From assembly GCF_014648595.1 (NCBI RefSeq), contig NZ_BMRK01000001.1:310001-374000 (forward strand): DNA of 64,000 nt. Direction: 5' to 3'. Under the pieces are notes generated by a model, which saw only the letters and a program-made list of their open reading frames with translations, made no database searches and was not told the DNA's origin. Position numbers and translations under genes: made by a program. The stretch's first letter is position 1, and the number at the start of each line of letters is the position of its first letter. The stretch is from Nocardioides luteus. GTDB taxonomy: Bacteria; Actinomycetota; Actinomycetes; Propionibacteriales; Nocardioidaceae. Below, piece by piece: positions 36,731 to 45,649 of this stretch.

Positions 36731-36744
36731 TGAAACGTGTTCTA
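36731..36744. promoter_or_regulatory. KstR-type operator 7 (divergent echA19/fadD19)
   Basis: TGAAACGTGTTCTA, a full match to TNNAACNNGTTNNA. Its last two bases start the -10 box TAGTCT (36743-36748), and the fadD19 ATG follows after 7 bases: a leaderless promoter blocked directly by the repressor. Confidence 0.86.
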
Positions 36745-36755
36745 GTCTCGCAGTC

Positions 36756-38420
36756 ATGGCGCTGAACCTTGCTGACCTCTTCGAACACGCCGTCGACGCC
36801 GCGCCCGAGAAGGTGTCCGTCCAAGTCGGCGACCGCAAAGTGACCTACGCAGAGCTGGAGCGTGAGTCCAACAAGCTGGCCCACTACCTGGCCGGCCAAG
36901 GTCTCGGGAAGGGCGACCACGTCGGCCTCTACTCCAAGAACTCCGTGGAGCACGTCGTCGCTCTGCTCGCGATCCTCAAGATCCGGGCGGTCGCGATCAA
37001 CGTGAACTATCGCTACGTCGCCGGCGAGCTCGAGTACCTCTTCGAGAACGCGGACCTCAAGGCGCTGGTCCACGACCGCGTGTACGCACCGCTGGTCGCC
37101 GAGGTCGCGCCGAAGCTGCCGGGCCTGAAGACGTTCGTCTCGGTGCCCGACCCGCTCGACCCGGGTGACGAGTCCGACCTGAGCCCGTTCGGCGGGATCA
37201 CGCTCGAGGAGGCGCTCTCGGGACAGTCGGACGCCCGCGACTTCGGTGAGCGCAGCGCCGACGACATCCACGTCATCTACACCGGTGGCACGACCGGCTT
37301 CCCGAAGGGCGTGATGTGGCGCCACGAGGACTTCTGGCGCGTGCTCGGCGGTGGCATCGACTTCATGACCGGCGAGCCGCTGGAGGAGTACGACCAGTCC
37401 AAGCAGGCCGCGGGCGACGGGCTGATCACGCTCCCGCTCAGCCCGCTGATGCACGGCGGCGCGCAGGCCTCGCTGCTCATGCACCTCTTCGCGGGCCAGA
37501 TCACGATCCTGGAGCCGAAGTTCGACCCGGTACGCACCTGGGAGATCGTCGACCGCGAGAAGGTCCAGATGATGTTCATGACCGGCGACGCGATGGCGGT
37601 GCCGCTCATCGACGCCTACGAGGCCGGGCCCGGCGACGGCAACAGCTTCGACGGACAGTCGCTCTTCGCCATCGCCTCCAGCGCCGCGATCTTCTCCAAG
37701 TCGGTCAAGGAGCGCTGGATGAGCCACTTCCCGAACGCGGTCTTCACCGACTCGGTCGGCTCGACCGAGACCGGCTTCCAGGGCACCGGTCTCCAGGACG
37801 CCTCCGCGCTCTCGACCGACGGCCCGGTGGTCACCGCCGGCGCCCACACCGCGGTCATCGGCGACGACGGCCACCCGCTCGACCTCACCACCGACGTCGG
37901 CAAAATCGGCCGCACCGCCCGCAAGGGCCACGTCCCGGTCGGCTACTACAAGGACCCGGAGAAGTCGGCGAAGACCTTCGTCGAGATCGACGGCGAGCGC
38001 TACGCGATCCCCGGCGACTACGCCCGCATCGAGACCGACAACCGCCTCACCCTTCTGGGACGAGGCTCCAACTGCATCAACACCGGCGGCGAGAAGGTCT
38101 ACCCCGAGGAGGTGGAGGCCGCCATCAAGGCCCACCCCGACGTCTACGACACGCTCGTCGTCGGCATCCCGGACGAGCGCTACGGCCAGGCCGTCGCGGC
38201 GGTCGTCGAGCCCCGACCGGGCGCGACCGTCGAGCTCGAGGGGCTGCGTACGTTCCTGCGGGCCCACCTGTCCGGCTACAAGCTGCCGCGCGCGCTGACC
38301 ATCGTCGACGAGGTGCCCCGCAACGCCACGGGCAAGGCCCAGTACCCCAAGGCCAAGGAGATCGCCCTGGCCACCCAGACCACCGCGACCGAGCAGGACT
38401 CTGAAGGAGCAAAGGCATGA
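36756..38420 (+). CDS. fadD19: FadD19-like steroid C26-carboxyl CoA ligase
   Basis: 554-residue adenylate-forming ligase that parallels FadD19 (Rv3515c): [93 protein letters not shown] and [39 protein letters not shown]. It should activate the C26 acid of sterol side chains (C24-branched ones in Rhodococcus). The C-terminal [10 protein letters not shown] carries the catalytic Lys region. No ribosome-binding site: the ATG is at the predicted transcription start. It overlaps the next gene (ATGA). Confidence 0.93.
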   Translation: MALNLADLFEHAVDAAPEKVSVQVGDRKVTYAELERESNKLAHYLAGQGLGKGDHVGLYSKNSVEHVVALLAILKIRAVAINVNYRYVAGELEYLFENADLKALVHDRVYAPLVAEVAPKLPGLKTFVSVPDPLDPGDESDLSPFGGITLEEALSGQSDARDFGERSADDIHVIYTGGTTGFPKGVMWRHEDFWRVLGGGIDFMTGEPLEEYDQSKQAAGDGLITLPLSPLMHGGAQASLLMHLFAGQITILEPKFDPVRTWEIVDREKVQMMFMTGDAMAVPLIDAYEAGPGDGNSFDGQSLFAIASSAAIFSKSVKERWMSHFPNAVFTDSVGSTETGFQGTGLQDASALSTDGPVVTAGAHTAVIGDDGHPLDLTTDVGKIGRTARKGHVPVGYYKDPEKSAKTFVEIDGERYAIPGDYARIETDNRLTLLGRGSNCINTGGEKVYPEEVEAAIKAHPDVYDTLVVGIPDERYGQAVAAVVEPRPGATVELEGLRTFLRAHLSGYKLPRALTIVDEVPRNATGKAQYPKAKEIALATQTTATEQDSEGAKA

Positions 38421-39526
38421 TCCGTACGGCACTGTGCGAGGCATTCGGGATCGACTACCCGATCTTCGCGTTCACCCCCAGCGAGCACGTGGCCGCCGAG
38501 GTCTCCAAGGCCGGTGGCCTCGGCGTGCTGGGCTGCGTACGCTTCAACGACGCCGAAGAGCTCGACCGCACCCTGACCTGGATGGACGAGAACACCGACG
38601 GCAAGCCGTACGGCGTCGACGTGGTGATGCCGATGAAGGTGCCCACCGAGGGCACCTCGACCGACCTGTCGTCCTACATCCCCGCCGAGCACACCGAGTG
38701 GGTCGACAAGACGCTGCTCGCCATGGGGGTGCCGCCGCTGCCGGAGGGGGAGGGGCGCGAAGGCGTCCTCGGCTGGCTGCACTCCACCGCTCGCTCCCAC
38801 GTCGACGTCGCGCTGCAGCACCGCCCGGTGCTGATCGCCAACGCGCTCGGCACCCCGCCCAACGACGTCATCGCCAAGGCTCACGAGCACGGCGTCAAGG
38901 TCGCGGCTCTCGCGGGCGCCCCGAAGCACGCGGTCTCGCACGTCTCCAACGGCGTCGACATCATCGTCGCCCAGGGCTACGAGGCCGGCGGCCACACCGG
39001 TGAGATCGCCTCGATGGTGCTCCAGCCCGACATCGTCGACGCGGTCGGCCCCGACGTACCTGTGCTCGGTGCCGGCGGGATCGGCTCCGGCCGGCAGATC
39101 GCCGCCTCGCTCGCGCTCGGTGCCCAGGGCGTCTGGACCGGTTCCATCTGGCTCGGCACATCGGAGTACCGCAACCTCAACACCCACGCCGGCTGGGAGC
39201 AGGCCTTCACCCGCGCCACCTCCGCCGACACCCGCCGGATGCGCATCTACACCGGCAAGCCGGCCCGCCTGCTGAAGTCGAAGTGGACCGACGCCTGGGA
39301 GGCCGACGGCTCCCCGGCCCCGCTGCCGATGCCGCTGCAGAACCTGCTCGTCTCCGACGCCCACAACCGCATCAACGCCGCCGGCGACCCCGATGTCGTC
39401 GCCATGCCAGTGGGACAGATCGTCGGCCGGATGAACCAGGTACGCCCCGTCGCCGAGGTCATGGCCGACCTGATCGCCGAGTTCGAGGCGACCGTCAAGA
39501 AGCTGGACGCCATCGCCGAGGGATAG
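38417..39526 (+). CDS. Nitronate monooxygenase/NPD-family flavin oxidoreductase
   Basis: 369-residue FMN-binding TIM-barrel protein of the 2-nitropropane dioxygenase family. [44 protein letters not shown] and [33 protein letters not shown] are the flavin phosphate-binding segments. Several enoyl reductases and steroid enzymes belong to this family (for example IpdC), but the sequence does not look like IpdC. Coupled to fadD19 by an ATGA overlap, so probably a side-chain or ring double-bond enzyme. A strong terminator follows. Confidence 0.84.
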   Translation: MIRTALCEAFGIDYPIFAFTPSEHVAAEVSKAGGLGVLGCVRFNDAEELDRTLTWMDENTDGKPYGVDVVMPMKVPTEGTSTDLSSYIPAEHTEWVDKTLLAMGVPPLPEGEGREGVLGWLHSTARSHVDVALQHRPVLIANALGTPPNDVIAKAHEHGVKVAALAGAPKHAVSHVSNGVDIIVAQGYEAGGHTGEIASMVLQPDIVDAVGPDVPVLGAGGIGSGRQIAASLALGAQGVWTGSIWLGTSEYRNLNTHAGWEQAFTRATSADTRRMRIYTGKPARLLKSKWTDAWEADGSPAPLPMPLQNLLVSDAHNRINAAGDPDVVAMPVGQIVGRMNQVRPVAEVMADLIAEFEATVKKLDAIAEG

Positions 39527-39537
39527 CCCTCACTCTC

Positions 39538-39560
39538 CGGAGGTCGAGCTCGTCGAGACC
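39538..39560 (+). repeat. Dispersed repeat copy 4
   Basis: CGGAGGTCGAGCTCGTCGAG followed by ACC, 11 bases after the stop of the NPD gene and running straight into the terminator stem. Confidence 0.7.
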
Positions 39561-39586
39561 CCCGCTCGGGAACACCGAGCGGGGGT
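39558..39586 (+). terminator. Rho-independent terminator of the fadD19 operon
   Basis: A 12-bp perfect stem, ACCCCCGCTCGG (39558-39569) with CCGAGCGGGGGT (39575-39586), and a GAACA loop followed by a short T run (TTTCT). Confidence 0.88.
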
Positions 39587-39706
39587 TTCTCATGCCTCGG
39601 TCTCCGCCGCACCTACCGCGTTGCGCTATCGCACACCGTGGTCGCCGACGCCGCTATCGCACAGGACAACCGCCACGAAGGGGCGCGGGACTGACAGGAT
39701 GGGCGC

Positions 39707-40528
39707 GTGACGATCTCGAGCTACGTACGTGACGGACTGACCTTCGACGTGATCGACACCGGCCCCGCCGACGGCGACCCGGTGGTGCTGCTGCACGGTT
39801 TCCCGGAGCGGGCGACGTGCTGGCGCGAGGTGTCGCCGATCCTGCACGATGCCGGGCTCCGGACGATCGCCCCGGACCAGCGGGGCTACTCGCCGGGCGC
39901 GCGGCCGCGTACCCGCTTCGGCTACGGCGCGCGTGACCTGATCGAGGACGTGGTGGCGCTCATCGACGAGGTCGGCCGGCCGGTGCACCTGGCCGGCCAC
40001 GACTGGGGGAGCGCGGTCGGCTGGGGAGTGGCGGCGAAGCGCCCCGACCTGGTGCGCAGCTGGACGGCGATGTCGGTGCCGCACCCGGTGCCGTTCGCGC
40101 GCTCGATGAAGGGGCCGCAGCGGAAGAAGTCGACCTACATGGCGCTCTTCAACATCCCGCTCCTGCCCGAGCTCGTCGCCGGACCGAACGGCCGGATGGA
40201 GCGGATGATGCGGGGGAGCGGCTGGAAGGACGCGGACGTCCAGCGTTTCCGCGAGGAGATCGTCGAGTACGGAGCGCTGCCGGGCGGCCTCGGGTGGTAC
40301 CGCGCCCTCATGCTCGCTCCCAAGGTCGGCCGGGTCTCGGTCCCGACCACCATGCTCTGGAGCAACCGCGACGTCGCCATCGGCCGCACCGCGTTCGAGG
40401 GCATCGAGGACTTCGTGACCGGTCCGTTCGAGTTCATCGAGCTCGACGGCGTCAGCCACTGGATCCCCACCAAGGCGCCCGAGGCCGCCGCCTCGGCGAT
40501 CCTCGGCACCATCGCCAAGGCCGCCTGA
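39707..40528 (+). CDS. Alpha/beta-hydrolase, epoxide-hydrolase-like
   Basis: 273-residue hydrolase. The oxyanion HGFPE (28-32) and the nucleophile elbow GHDWGSAVG, with Asp in place of Ser, are typical of epoxide hydrolases and haloalkane dehalogenases; His in DGVSHWIPTKAPE is the triad histidine. GTG start with a -10-like CAGGAT 6 bases upstream suggests a leaderless mRNA. The preceding 120 bases contain only a terminator and two copies of a short CGCTATCGCACA motif. No sterol-type operator is near, so it may be outside the regulon. Confidence 0.82.
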   Translation: MTISSYVRDGLTFDVIDTGPADGDPVVLLHGFPERATCWREVSPILHDAGLRTIAPDQRGYSPGARPRTRFGYGARDLIEDVVALIDEVGRPVHLAGHDWGSAVGWGVAAKRPDLVRSWTAMSVPHPVPFARSMKGPQRKKSTYMALFNIPLLPELVAGPNGRMERMMRGSGWKDADVQRFREEIVEYGALPGGLGWYRALMLAPKVGRVSVPTTMLWSNRDVAIGRTAFEGIEDFVTGPFEFIELDGVSHWIPTKAPEAAASAILGTIAKAA

Positions 40529-40542
40529 GGCACCCGGCAGCG

Positions 40543-41046
40543 TCAGCCGACGCTGGGGGAGCTGGCCCGAGACGCCGTGTCGCGTGCGGCGATCGCCGCA
40601 CGCACGTCGCTGATCGCGGTGCTGATCATGTCTCCGTACGCCCCTGATGGGAGCGCCGCCGTGTGCTCCTCGGCAGCGGTGATGTGCTCGGCTGCGGTCT
40701 CGAACGCGCCGAGGCGCCGGAGGTCGTCGGCGAGGTTGAGGTGCAGGCTCGGATAGAAGCCTGCGACCTGGAGGCTCGCGTGGTGCTCCTGTGCCCGCTG
40801 GTCGGTGAGCGCCACGGCGGCGTCGAGGGCGCGTACGTCCCAGACCAGCGCCGCCGCTGGGTCGGCGTAGAGATCGGCGAGGTGGTGGGCGAGCGTGCAC
40901 CGGCGGAGCGGGTCTCCGAGCACGCCGATGTCGGCCCAGATCGCGAGCAGGTCCTCGCGTGCTCGAGCGACGTCACCGTCGCGGCCGCGGGTCACGGCGG
41001 TAGTGATGGCGGTCATGGTCGGGTCGGTGGCAGGTGTCGTGGGCAC
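40543..41046 (-). CDS. Conserved hypothetical helical protein (TPR-like)
   Basis: 167 residues, nearly all helical, with paired helices such as ARAREDLLAIWADIGVLGDPLRRCTLAHHLADLY, ALVWDVRALDAAVALTDQRAQEH and SLHLNLADDLRRLGAFETAAEHITAAEEHTAAL, a tetratricopeptide-like layout. Similar proteins occur in other actinobacteria, but their function is not known to me. The GTG at 41046 has AGG upstream; the ATG at 41016 is an alternative. Convergent with the epoxide-hydrolase-like gene. Confidence 0.72.
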   Translation of the reverse strand: MPTTPATDPTMTAITTAVTRGRDGDVARAREDLLAIWADIGVLGDPLRRCTLAHHLADLYADPAAALVWDVRALDAAVALTDQRAQEHHASLQVAGFYPSLHLNLADDLRRLGAFETAAEHITAAEEHTAALPSGAYGDMISTAISDVRAAIAARDTASRASSPSVG

Positions 41047-41137
41047 GTTCCGAGCCTCGGGCTTCGCCCGGCCTGAAGGTCAAGGTTGAGTACGCAGGCT
41101 CATCACGCCGCGCTCCCGCGCCGCAAGACTCGTACGC

Positions 41138-41554
41138 ATGCTCGCTCCCCGCCGCGCGCCCCTGAACCGCTGGCTCCCCGTCATCCCCGTCCTGACCTCG
41201 TGCACGGCGCTGCTCGCCATCGCGATCCTGGTCTCGAACTGGCTGGAGGTCTACCTGGTCTTCTTCGGTGAGCAGCCGAAGATCCGCCCCGGCAACATCA
41301 CCACGTATCGGGTCTGGGCAGCGGTCGCGATCGCAGCCGTCCTAGGAGGAGCCACCACCCATCTCCTCACCGGCAACCGTCGGATCATCGGCACCATCTG
41401 GCAGACGTTTCTCGCCCTCGCTGTCGCCGCCTTCGTAGCGCTCGCCTACATCCCCGGCGCCGTCGACCTGCCCACGCCTGGTCCGGCGGGGGACCGGCCG
41501 CACGCGCCGCCCTGCTATTCCGGTGGCGACAGCGAGGGGTGTCCGGGCGGATGA
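41138..41554 (+). CDS. Small three-helix membrane protein
   Basis: 138-residue hypothetical membrane protein. Predicted helices are about 12-40 (WLPVIPVLTSCTALLAIAIL), 57-75 (RVWAAVAIAAVLGGATTHLL) and 84-104 (TIWQTFLALAVAAFVALAYI), followed by a Pro/Gly/Cys-rich tail. A basic N-terminus (LAPRRAPLNR) fits a membrane anchor. A -10-like AAGACT lies 7 bases before the ATG. Copy B of the palindrome element follows its stop by 8 bases. No function recognised. Confidence 0.65.
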   Translation: MLAPRRAPLNRWLPVIPVLTSCTALLAIAILVSNWLEVYLVFFGEQPKIRPGNITTYRVWAAVAIAAVLGGATTHLLTGNRRIIGTIWQTFLALAVAAFVALAYIPGAVDLPTPGPAGDRPHAPPCYSGGDSEGCPGG

Positions 41555-41562
41555 CGGCCCCA

Positions 41563-41658
41563 GGGATACCCGGTCGACCGGGTATCCCTGGACTTGACGG
41601 GCACTGAAACACCCATCAAGTCCACAAAGTGCCCGTCAAGCAGGCGGAGACATCTCAC
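41563..41658 (-). repeat. Palindrome-bearing intergenic element, copy B (inverted)
   Basis: Inverted copy of the element at 17201-17296. Here the 26-bp palindrome (41563-41588) comes first, then CTTGACGGGCACT (41593-41605) and AGTGCCCGTCAAG (41628-41640). Stem arms and palindrome are identical in the two copies; differences fall in the loop and the outer flank. Confidence 0.85.
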
Positions 41659-41758
41659 ATGCTGAGCGTCAACCGCCTTGTCGGGAACAGATAGCCCTAC
41701 GCACTATCGCACAGCCTAGTTGCTCGCCGCGATACTGCACGAACACCAGCCACGACGA

Positions 41759-41788
41759 GAGGGGCTCCAGCGGAAACCGGAGCCCCTC
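41759..41788 (-). terminator. Terminator of the fadE26-fadE27 operon
   Basis: GAGGGGCTCC (41759-41768) pairs with GGAGCCCCTC (41779-41788) around a 10-base loop, 15 bases past the fadE27 stop. The stretch 41659-41758 holds nothing else recognised apart from one CACTATCGCACA motif. Confidence 0.8.
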
Positions 41789-41803
41789 AGATGTCGGCTG
41801 AGG

Positions 41804-42880
41804 TCAGGAGGCGGCGAGAGCCCGGCCGATACGCAGCGCCTGCTCGCTGGCGCCTCCGAGGACGAACTCGAAGCGCTTCGCGGCGGTGAAGTAGCGGTGC
41901 GCCTCTCCGTCGAGGTCGATGCCGACGCCGCCGTGGACGTGGACGGTGGTGTGGGCGAGACGGTGAGCCGCATCGGCTGCCCAAAGCTTGGCGACGGCGA
42001 CCTGGTCGGCGGCGGGAAGGCCGGAGGAGACCCGCCAGACCGCCTGCCAGAGGGTCAGGCGCTGGGCGAGTACGTCGATGAACCCGTCGGCCAGGCGCTG
42101 GGACACCGCCTGGAAGGTGCCGATCGCGCGGCCGAACTGCTCGCGGGTCTTCGCGTACGACGAGGTCAGCGACAGGGCTCCTTCCGTGACGCCGAGGAGC
42201 TCCGCCGCCGCGGCGACCGTGAGCAGCTCACCGAAGCGAGCAGCGGTCGCCGCGCCCCCGAGACGCAGCGCCGGCGCGGACGAGAACGTGACCAGCGCGG
42301 TGACGTCGCCGTCGCTGGTGTGCTGTGCGCGCCGGTCTACGCCGGACGCGTCGGCCTCGACCAGGTAGACGCCGGCTTCGCCGTCAGGGCCGGACGCGGT
42401 CACCAGCAAGGCGTCGGCGATCATCCCGGCCCTGACCAGCGTCTTCACCCCGGTGATCGTCTCGCCGTCAGCGGTGACGGTGGGGGAGTCGGGCAGGTGG
42501 GAGTGCTCTTCGGCGGCTGCCGCGGCCAGCAGCCGAGAGCCGTCGGCGACGCCGCTCAGCGCCGACGGGCCGGCCTCGGCAAGCAGCAGCCCGCACGGCC
42601 CGTGCACCGCGAGCGGCACCGGCGCCACGCGCCGGCCGGCCTCGACGAGCACGCGGCACAGCTCGACGAGACCGAGCCCGGCGCCGTCGTGCTCCTCGGG
42701 GAGATGGAGACCGAGCAGTCCGGCCTCGCCGAGCGCAGACCACAGCGTAGCGTCGAAACGTCCGCGGTCGCCCGCCTCCGCCTCGACCGTACGCAGCCGC
42801 TCGACCGAGGTCGCATCGCCGATGATCTTCGCCGCGAGCTCGGCGGCGTCGTCGGATTCGGTGGTGAAGGAGAAGTCCAT
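41804..42880 (-). CDS. fadE27: FadE27/ChsE5-like acyl-CoA dehydrogenase subunit
   Basis: 358-residue acyl-CoA dehydrogenase of the short, divergent subunit type. N-terminal helices MDFSFTTESDDAAELAAKII, LPEEHDGAGLGLVELCRVLVEAGR, the C-terminal SSYAKTREQFGRAIGTFQAVSQRLAD and HVHGGVGIDLDGEAHRYFTAAKRFE follow the fold, but the active-site Glu region is not canonical, as expected for the partner in alpha2-beta2 steroid dehydrogenases (ChsE4-ChsE5, encoded by fadE26-fadE27). It lies 21 bases after fadE26. The complex dehydrogenates steroid side-chain acyl-CoAs. Confidence 0.88.
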   Translation of the reverse strand: MDFSFTTESDDAAELAAKIIGDATSVERLRTVEAEAGDRGRFDATLWSALGEAGLLGLHLPEEHDGAGLGLVELCRVLVEAGRRVAPVPLAVHGPCGLLLAEAGPSALSGVADGSRLLAAAAAEEHSHLPDSPTVTADGETITGVKTLVRAGMIADALLVTASGPDGEAGVYLVEADASGVDRRAQHTSDGDVTALVTFSSAPALRLGGAATAARFGELLTVAAAAELLGVTEGALSLTSSYAKTREQFGRAIGTFQAVSQRLADGFIDVLAQRLTLWQAVWRVSSGLPAADQVAVAKLWAADAAHRLAHTTVHVHGGVGIDLDGEAHRYFTAAKRFEFVLGGASEQALRIGRALAAS

Positions 42881-42901
42881 GAGGTGTCCTCGAGTCGTTG
42901 G

Positions 42902-44104
42902 TCAGCGCTTGGCGGCGGGGAGGCCGAGGCCCACGTAGCCGATGATGTCTCGTTGGATCTCGTTGGTGCCGCCGCCGAACGTCATCACCAGCGAGGAGCG
43001 GTGGAACCGCTCGAGCCGGCCGGCGAGCACGGCGCCGGGGGAGTCGGCGGTCACGCCGGCGTGCGGGCCGACGATCTCCATCAGCGTCCGGTAGACCTCG
43101 GTGGCGAGCTCGGAGCCGTAGACCTTGGTCGCCGACGCCTCGGCCGGCGAGAGCGCGACCCCGTGGTCGGCGTCGGAGGCCAGCTTCCAGTTGACCAGCG
43201 AGAGCGCCTCGATGCGTGCGTGCGCCCGCCCGAGGGCGAGCTGGACCCACTCGGTGTCGATGACGCGGCCACCGCCGGGCACCTCGGTCGCACGTGCCCA
43301 CTCTGTCACCATCCCGAGCGAGTGCACCAGCGGCGCCGCCGAGGTGAGCGCGACCCGCTCGTGGTTGAGCTGGTTGGTCATCAGCGCCCAGCCGCCGCCG
43401 CGCTCGGAGACGAGATTGGAGGCCGGCACGCGCACGTCGGTGTAGTAGGTGGCCGACGTACCGACCCCGGCCACGGTCTGGACCGGTGTGTAGGCGAATC
43501 CCGACGCCGACGTCGGCACCAGGATCATCGAGAGACCCTTGTGGCGCGACGCGTCCGGCTCCGTCCGGCAGGCGAGCCAGATCCAGTCCGCATACTGGAT
43601 CAGTGAGGTCCACATCTTCTGGCCGTTGATGACCCATTCGCCAGCGCCTTCGTCGAGCACCGCTTTCGTCTGCAGCGAGGCCAGATCCGTGCCCGAGCCG
43701 GGCTCGGAGTAGCCGATCGAGAAGTGCAGCTCGCCCGCGAGGATCTTCGGCAGGAAGTACGCCTTCTGCTCCTCGGTCCCGAACCGCATGATCGTCGGCC
43801 CGACCGTGTTGAGCGTGAGATACGGGATCGGCACCCCGGCCACGGCGGCGGCGTCGGTGAAGATCAGCTGCTCCACCACGGAGCGGTCCTGGCCGCCGTA
43901 CTCCTTCGGCCACCCGATCCCGAGCCAGCCGTCCGCACCGATCTGCCGGATGGTCGAGAGGTAGACCTCCTTGTCCTCCTCGTCGCCGAACTCGCCGGAT
44001 GCCCGCGCGAGCGCCGCGCGGCGCTCGGGCGTGACCAACTCGGCGAAATAGGCGTTGAGCTCTGAGCGGAGTTGCTCCTGGGCTGGTGTCAAGGCCACAT
44101 GCAT
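42902..44104 (-). CDS. fadE26: FadE26/ChsE4-like acyl-CoA dehydrogenase subunit
   Basis: 400-residue acyl-CoA dehydrogenase closely matching remembered FadE26 (Rv3504): LTPAQEQLRSELNAYFAELVTPERR, DGWLGIGWPKEYGGQDRS, LHFSIGYSEPGSGTDLASLQTKAV, NGQKMWTSLIQYADWIWLACRT, NQLNHERVAL with Glu249 as likely catalytic base, and LVMTFGGGTNEIQRDIIGYVGLGLP. FAD-dependent introduction of a double bond in the sterol side chain. A TAGTTT -10 box (minus strand, 44116-44111) ends 6 bases before the ATG, so a leaderless start is predicted, overlapping the operator. Confidence 0.92.
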   Translation of the reverse strand: MHVALTPAQEQLRSELNAYFAELVTPERRAALARASGEFGDEEDKEVYLSTIRQIGADGWLGIGWPKEYGGQDRSVVEQLIFTDAAAVAGVPIPYLTLNTVGPTIMRFGTEEQKAYFLPKILAGELHFSIGYSEPGSGTDLASLQTKAVLDEGAGEWVINGQKMWTSLIQYADWIWLACRTEPDASRHKGLSMILVPTSASGFAYTPVQTVAGVGTSATYYTDVRVPASNLVSERGGGWALMTNQLNHERVALTSAAPLVHSLGMVTEWARATEVPGGGRVIDTEWVQLALGRAHARIEALSLVNWKLASDADHGVALSPAEASATKVYGSELATEVYRTLMEIVGPHAGVTADSPGAVLAGRLERFHRSSLVMTFGGGTNEIQRDIIGYVGLGLPAAKR

Positions 44105-44114
44105 GTGATAAAAC

Positions 44115-44128
44115 TAGAACAGGTTCTA
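44115..44128. promoter_or_regulatory. KstR-type operator 8 (divergent fadE26/kshA)
   Basis: TAGAACAGGTTCTA, a full match to TNNAACNNGTTNNA, with a non-palindromic AG centre. It overlaps the predicted -10 box of fadE26 (44116-44111, minus strand) and lies 37 bases before the kshA ATG. Confidence 0.85.
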
Positions 44129-44165
44129 CGTTTTGAACAGGCTCATACCAGCGGAAGGTACGACC

Positions 44166-45344
44166 ATGGCCGACCCCACCACCCAGACCCGCACGCTCGA
44201 CCACGGCACGCAGCCGGAGCGCTTCGCGCGCGGTTGGCACTGTCTGGGTCTGGCCCGCGACTTCAAGGACGGCAAGCCCCACGCGGTCGAGGCGTTCGGC
44301 GGCAAGCTCGTCGTCTGGGAGAACACCAAGGGCGAGCTGGGCGTGCTCGACGGCTACTGCCGCCACATGGGCGGCGATCTCACCCAGGGCACCGTGAAGG
44401 GCGACGAGGTCGGCTGCCCGTTCCACGACTGGCGCTGGGGCGCCGACGGCCGCTGCAAGCAGATCCCGTACGCCCGCCGCGTCCCGCTGCGCGCCCGCAC
44501 CAAGGCGTACGAGACCGTGATCCGCAACGACTCGCTGCTGATCTGGCACGATCCGGAGGGGTCGAAGGCCGACTACGACATCCTGCCGCCGGAGCTGCCC
44601 GACGTCAGCAACCGCGAGATCTACACCGACTGGATCTGGAACACGGTCCCGATCAAGGGCAGCCACTGCCGCGAGCTGATCGACAACGTGGTCGACATGG
44701 CGCACTTCTACTACGTGCACTTCGCCTTCCCGACCGACTTCCGCAACGTCTTCGAGGACCACACCGCGACGCAGTACATGGCGTCGAAGGGCCGCCCGGA
44801 CGTCGCCGGCGGCTACGGTGACGCCGACATGTTCCTCAAGTCGGAGGCGACCTACTACGGCCCGGCGTACATGATCAACTGGCTCGAGGTCGACTACAAG
44901 GGCTTCATCACCGAGGTGATCCTGATCAACTGCCACATCCCGACGGGCCCCGACTCGTTCCTGCTGCAGTACGGCATCACCGTCAAGAAGCCCGAGGGCC
45001 TCGACGACAAGACCGCCAACTTCATCGGCAAGAAGTACGCCGACATGTTCGGCGACGGGTTCCTCCAGGACGTGGCGATCTGGGAGAACAAGGCGCCGGT
45101 GCAGAACCCGCTGCTGTGCGAGGAGGACGGCCCGGTCTACCAGCTGCGCCGCTGGTACGAGCAGTTCTACGTCGACGTCGCCGACATCGAGCCCGAGATG
45201 CGTGCCCGCTTCGAGTTCGAGGTCGACACCACCAAGGCCAACGAGTTCTGGCAGGAGGAGGTCGCCGACAACCTCCGCCGGATCGAGGCCGAGAAGGAGG
45301 CATCGGTGGTCGAGCCTGTCGAGACCTCCGAGGGAGCCAGTTGA
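44166..45344 (+). CDS. kshA: KshA, 3-ketosteroid 9-alpha-hydroxylase oxygenase
   Basis: 392-residue Rieske oxygenase. Rieske ligands are Cys65/His67 (GYCRHMGG) and Cys84/His87 (GCPFHDW); mononuclear iron ligands His180 and His185 lie in DNVVDMAHFYYVHF. Long stretches match mycobacterial KshA (RWGADGRCKQIPYARRVP, HYMASKGRP-like region). It hydroxylates C9 of the steroid nucleus, opening ring B together with KstD. The ATG at 44166 with GGAAGG upstream is preferred over 44133. The C-terminal tail VVEPVETSEGAS is encoded by a copy of the dispersed repeat. The stop overlaps the next start. Confidence 0.94.
   Translation: MADPTTQTRTLDHGTQPERFARGWHCLGLARDFKDGKPHAVEAFGGKLVVWENTKGELGVLDGYCRHMGGDLTQGTVKGDEVGCPFHDWRWGADGRCKQIPYARRVPLRARTKAYETVIRNDSLLIWHDPEGSKADYDILPPELPDVSNREIYTDWIWNTVPIKGSHCRELIDNVVDMAHFYYVHFAFPTDFRNVFEDHTATQYMASKGRPDVAGGYGDADMFLKSEATYYGPAYMINWLEVDYKGFITEVILINCHIPTGPDSFLLQYGITVKKPEGLDDKTANFIGKKYADMFGDGFLQDVAIWENKAPVQNPLLCEEDGPVYQLRRWYEQFYVDVADIEPEMRARFEFEVDTTKANEFWQEEVADNLRRIEAEKEASVVEPVETSEGAS
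45304..45326 (+). repeat. Dispersed repeat copy 5, in the kshA tail
   Basis: CGGTGGTCGAGCCTGTCGAG followed by ACC, in frame at the end of kshA, encoding the VVEPVET stretch of the C-terminal tail. Confidence 0.78.
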
Positions 45345-45649
45345 TGGCCTCCTTCGTCCCCCGCTCCCCGGAGACGCTCGAGGACCAGCGCCTCTACACA
45401 CAGGCCCGCCTGGTCGAGGTGGAGTGTCTCGACTGCCTCGCCCGCGTCGGAGTGAAGAAGAACAGCGAGCACCAGACCTCCGTCCAGTGGACGGCCGAGG
45501 CGCAGGCCCAGTGCCCCGACCTCGTACGCCGCAAGGCGGCCGCCGACGGCGCCCGCCTCGTCCACGCCCGCTGCCCTCGTCTGGCCGCGTCCATCGAAGC
45601 AGCCGTCGCCGACGGCCGGATCCAGATCGGAGCCGAGGATGGCTACTGA
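45344..45649 (+). CDS. Small Cys-rich protein between kshA and kshB (Rv3527-like)
   Basis: 101 residues, function unknown. The N-terminal half has VECLDCLARVGVKKNSEHQTSVQW, with a CxxC pair at 28-31, and further Cys in QCPDL and RCPRL, so a small metal site is possible. It resembles what I remember of Rv3527, the unknown gene next to kshA in M. tuberculosis. Its start overlaps the kshA stop (TGATG) and its end overlaps kshB by 11 bases. Such tight coupling between the two components of the hydroxylase suggests an accessory role in cluster assembly or electron transfer; that is inference. Confidence 0.8.
   Translation: MASFVPRSPETLEDQRLYTQARLVEVECLDCLARVGVKKNSEHQTSVQWTAEAQAQCPDLVRRKAAADGARLVHARCPRLAASIEAAVADGRIQIGAEDGY

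Noticed and set aside
36731-36744. KstR2-type motifs in the window
   Set aside because: The sites seen all carry the AACNNGTT core of KstR; none was seen with the CAAGNNCTTG-like core of KstR2, in keeping with the absence of ring C/D genes.
39624-39663. Two CGCTATCGCACA motifs (a variant recurs at 41702) as regulatory sites
   Set aside because: Only three copies, no symmetry, no consistent position relative to genes; too little to call.
44133-44165. Earlier kshA start adding MNRLIPAEGTT
   Set aside because: The ATG at 44166 has GGAAGG at proper distance; the extension has no site and is not in known KshA.
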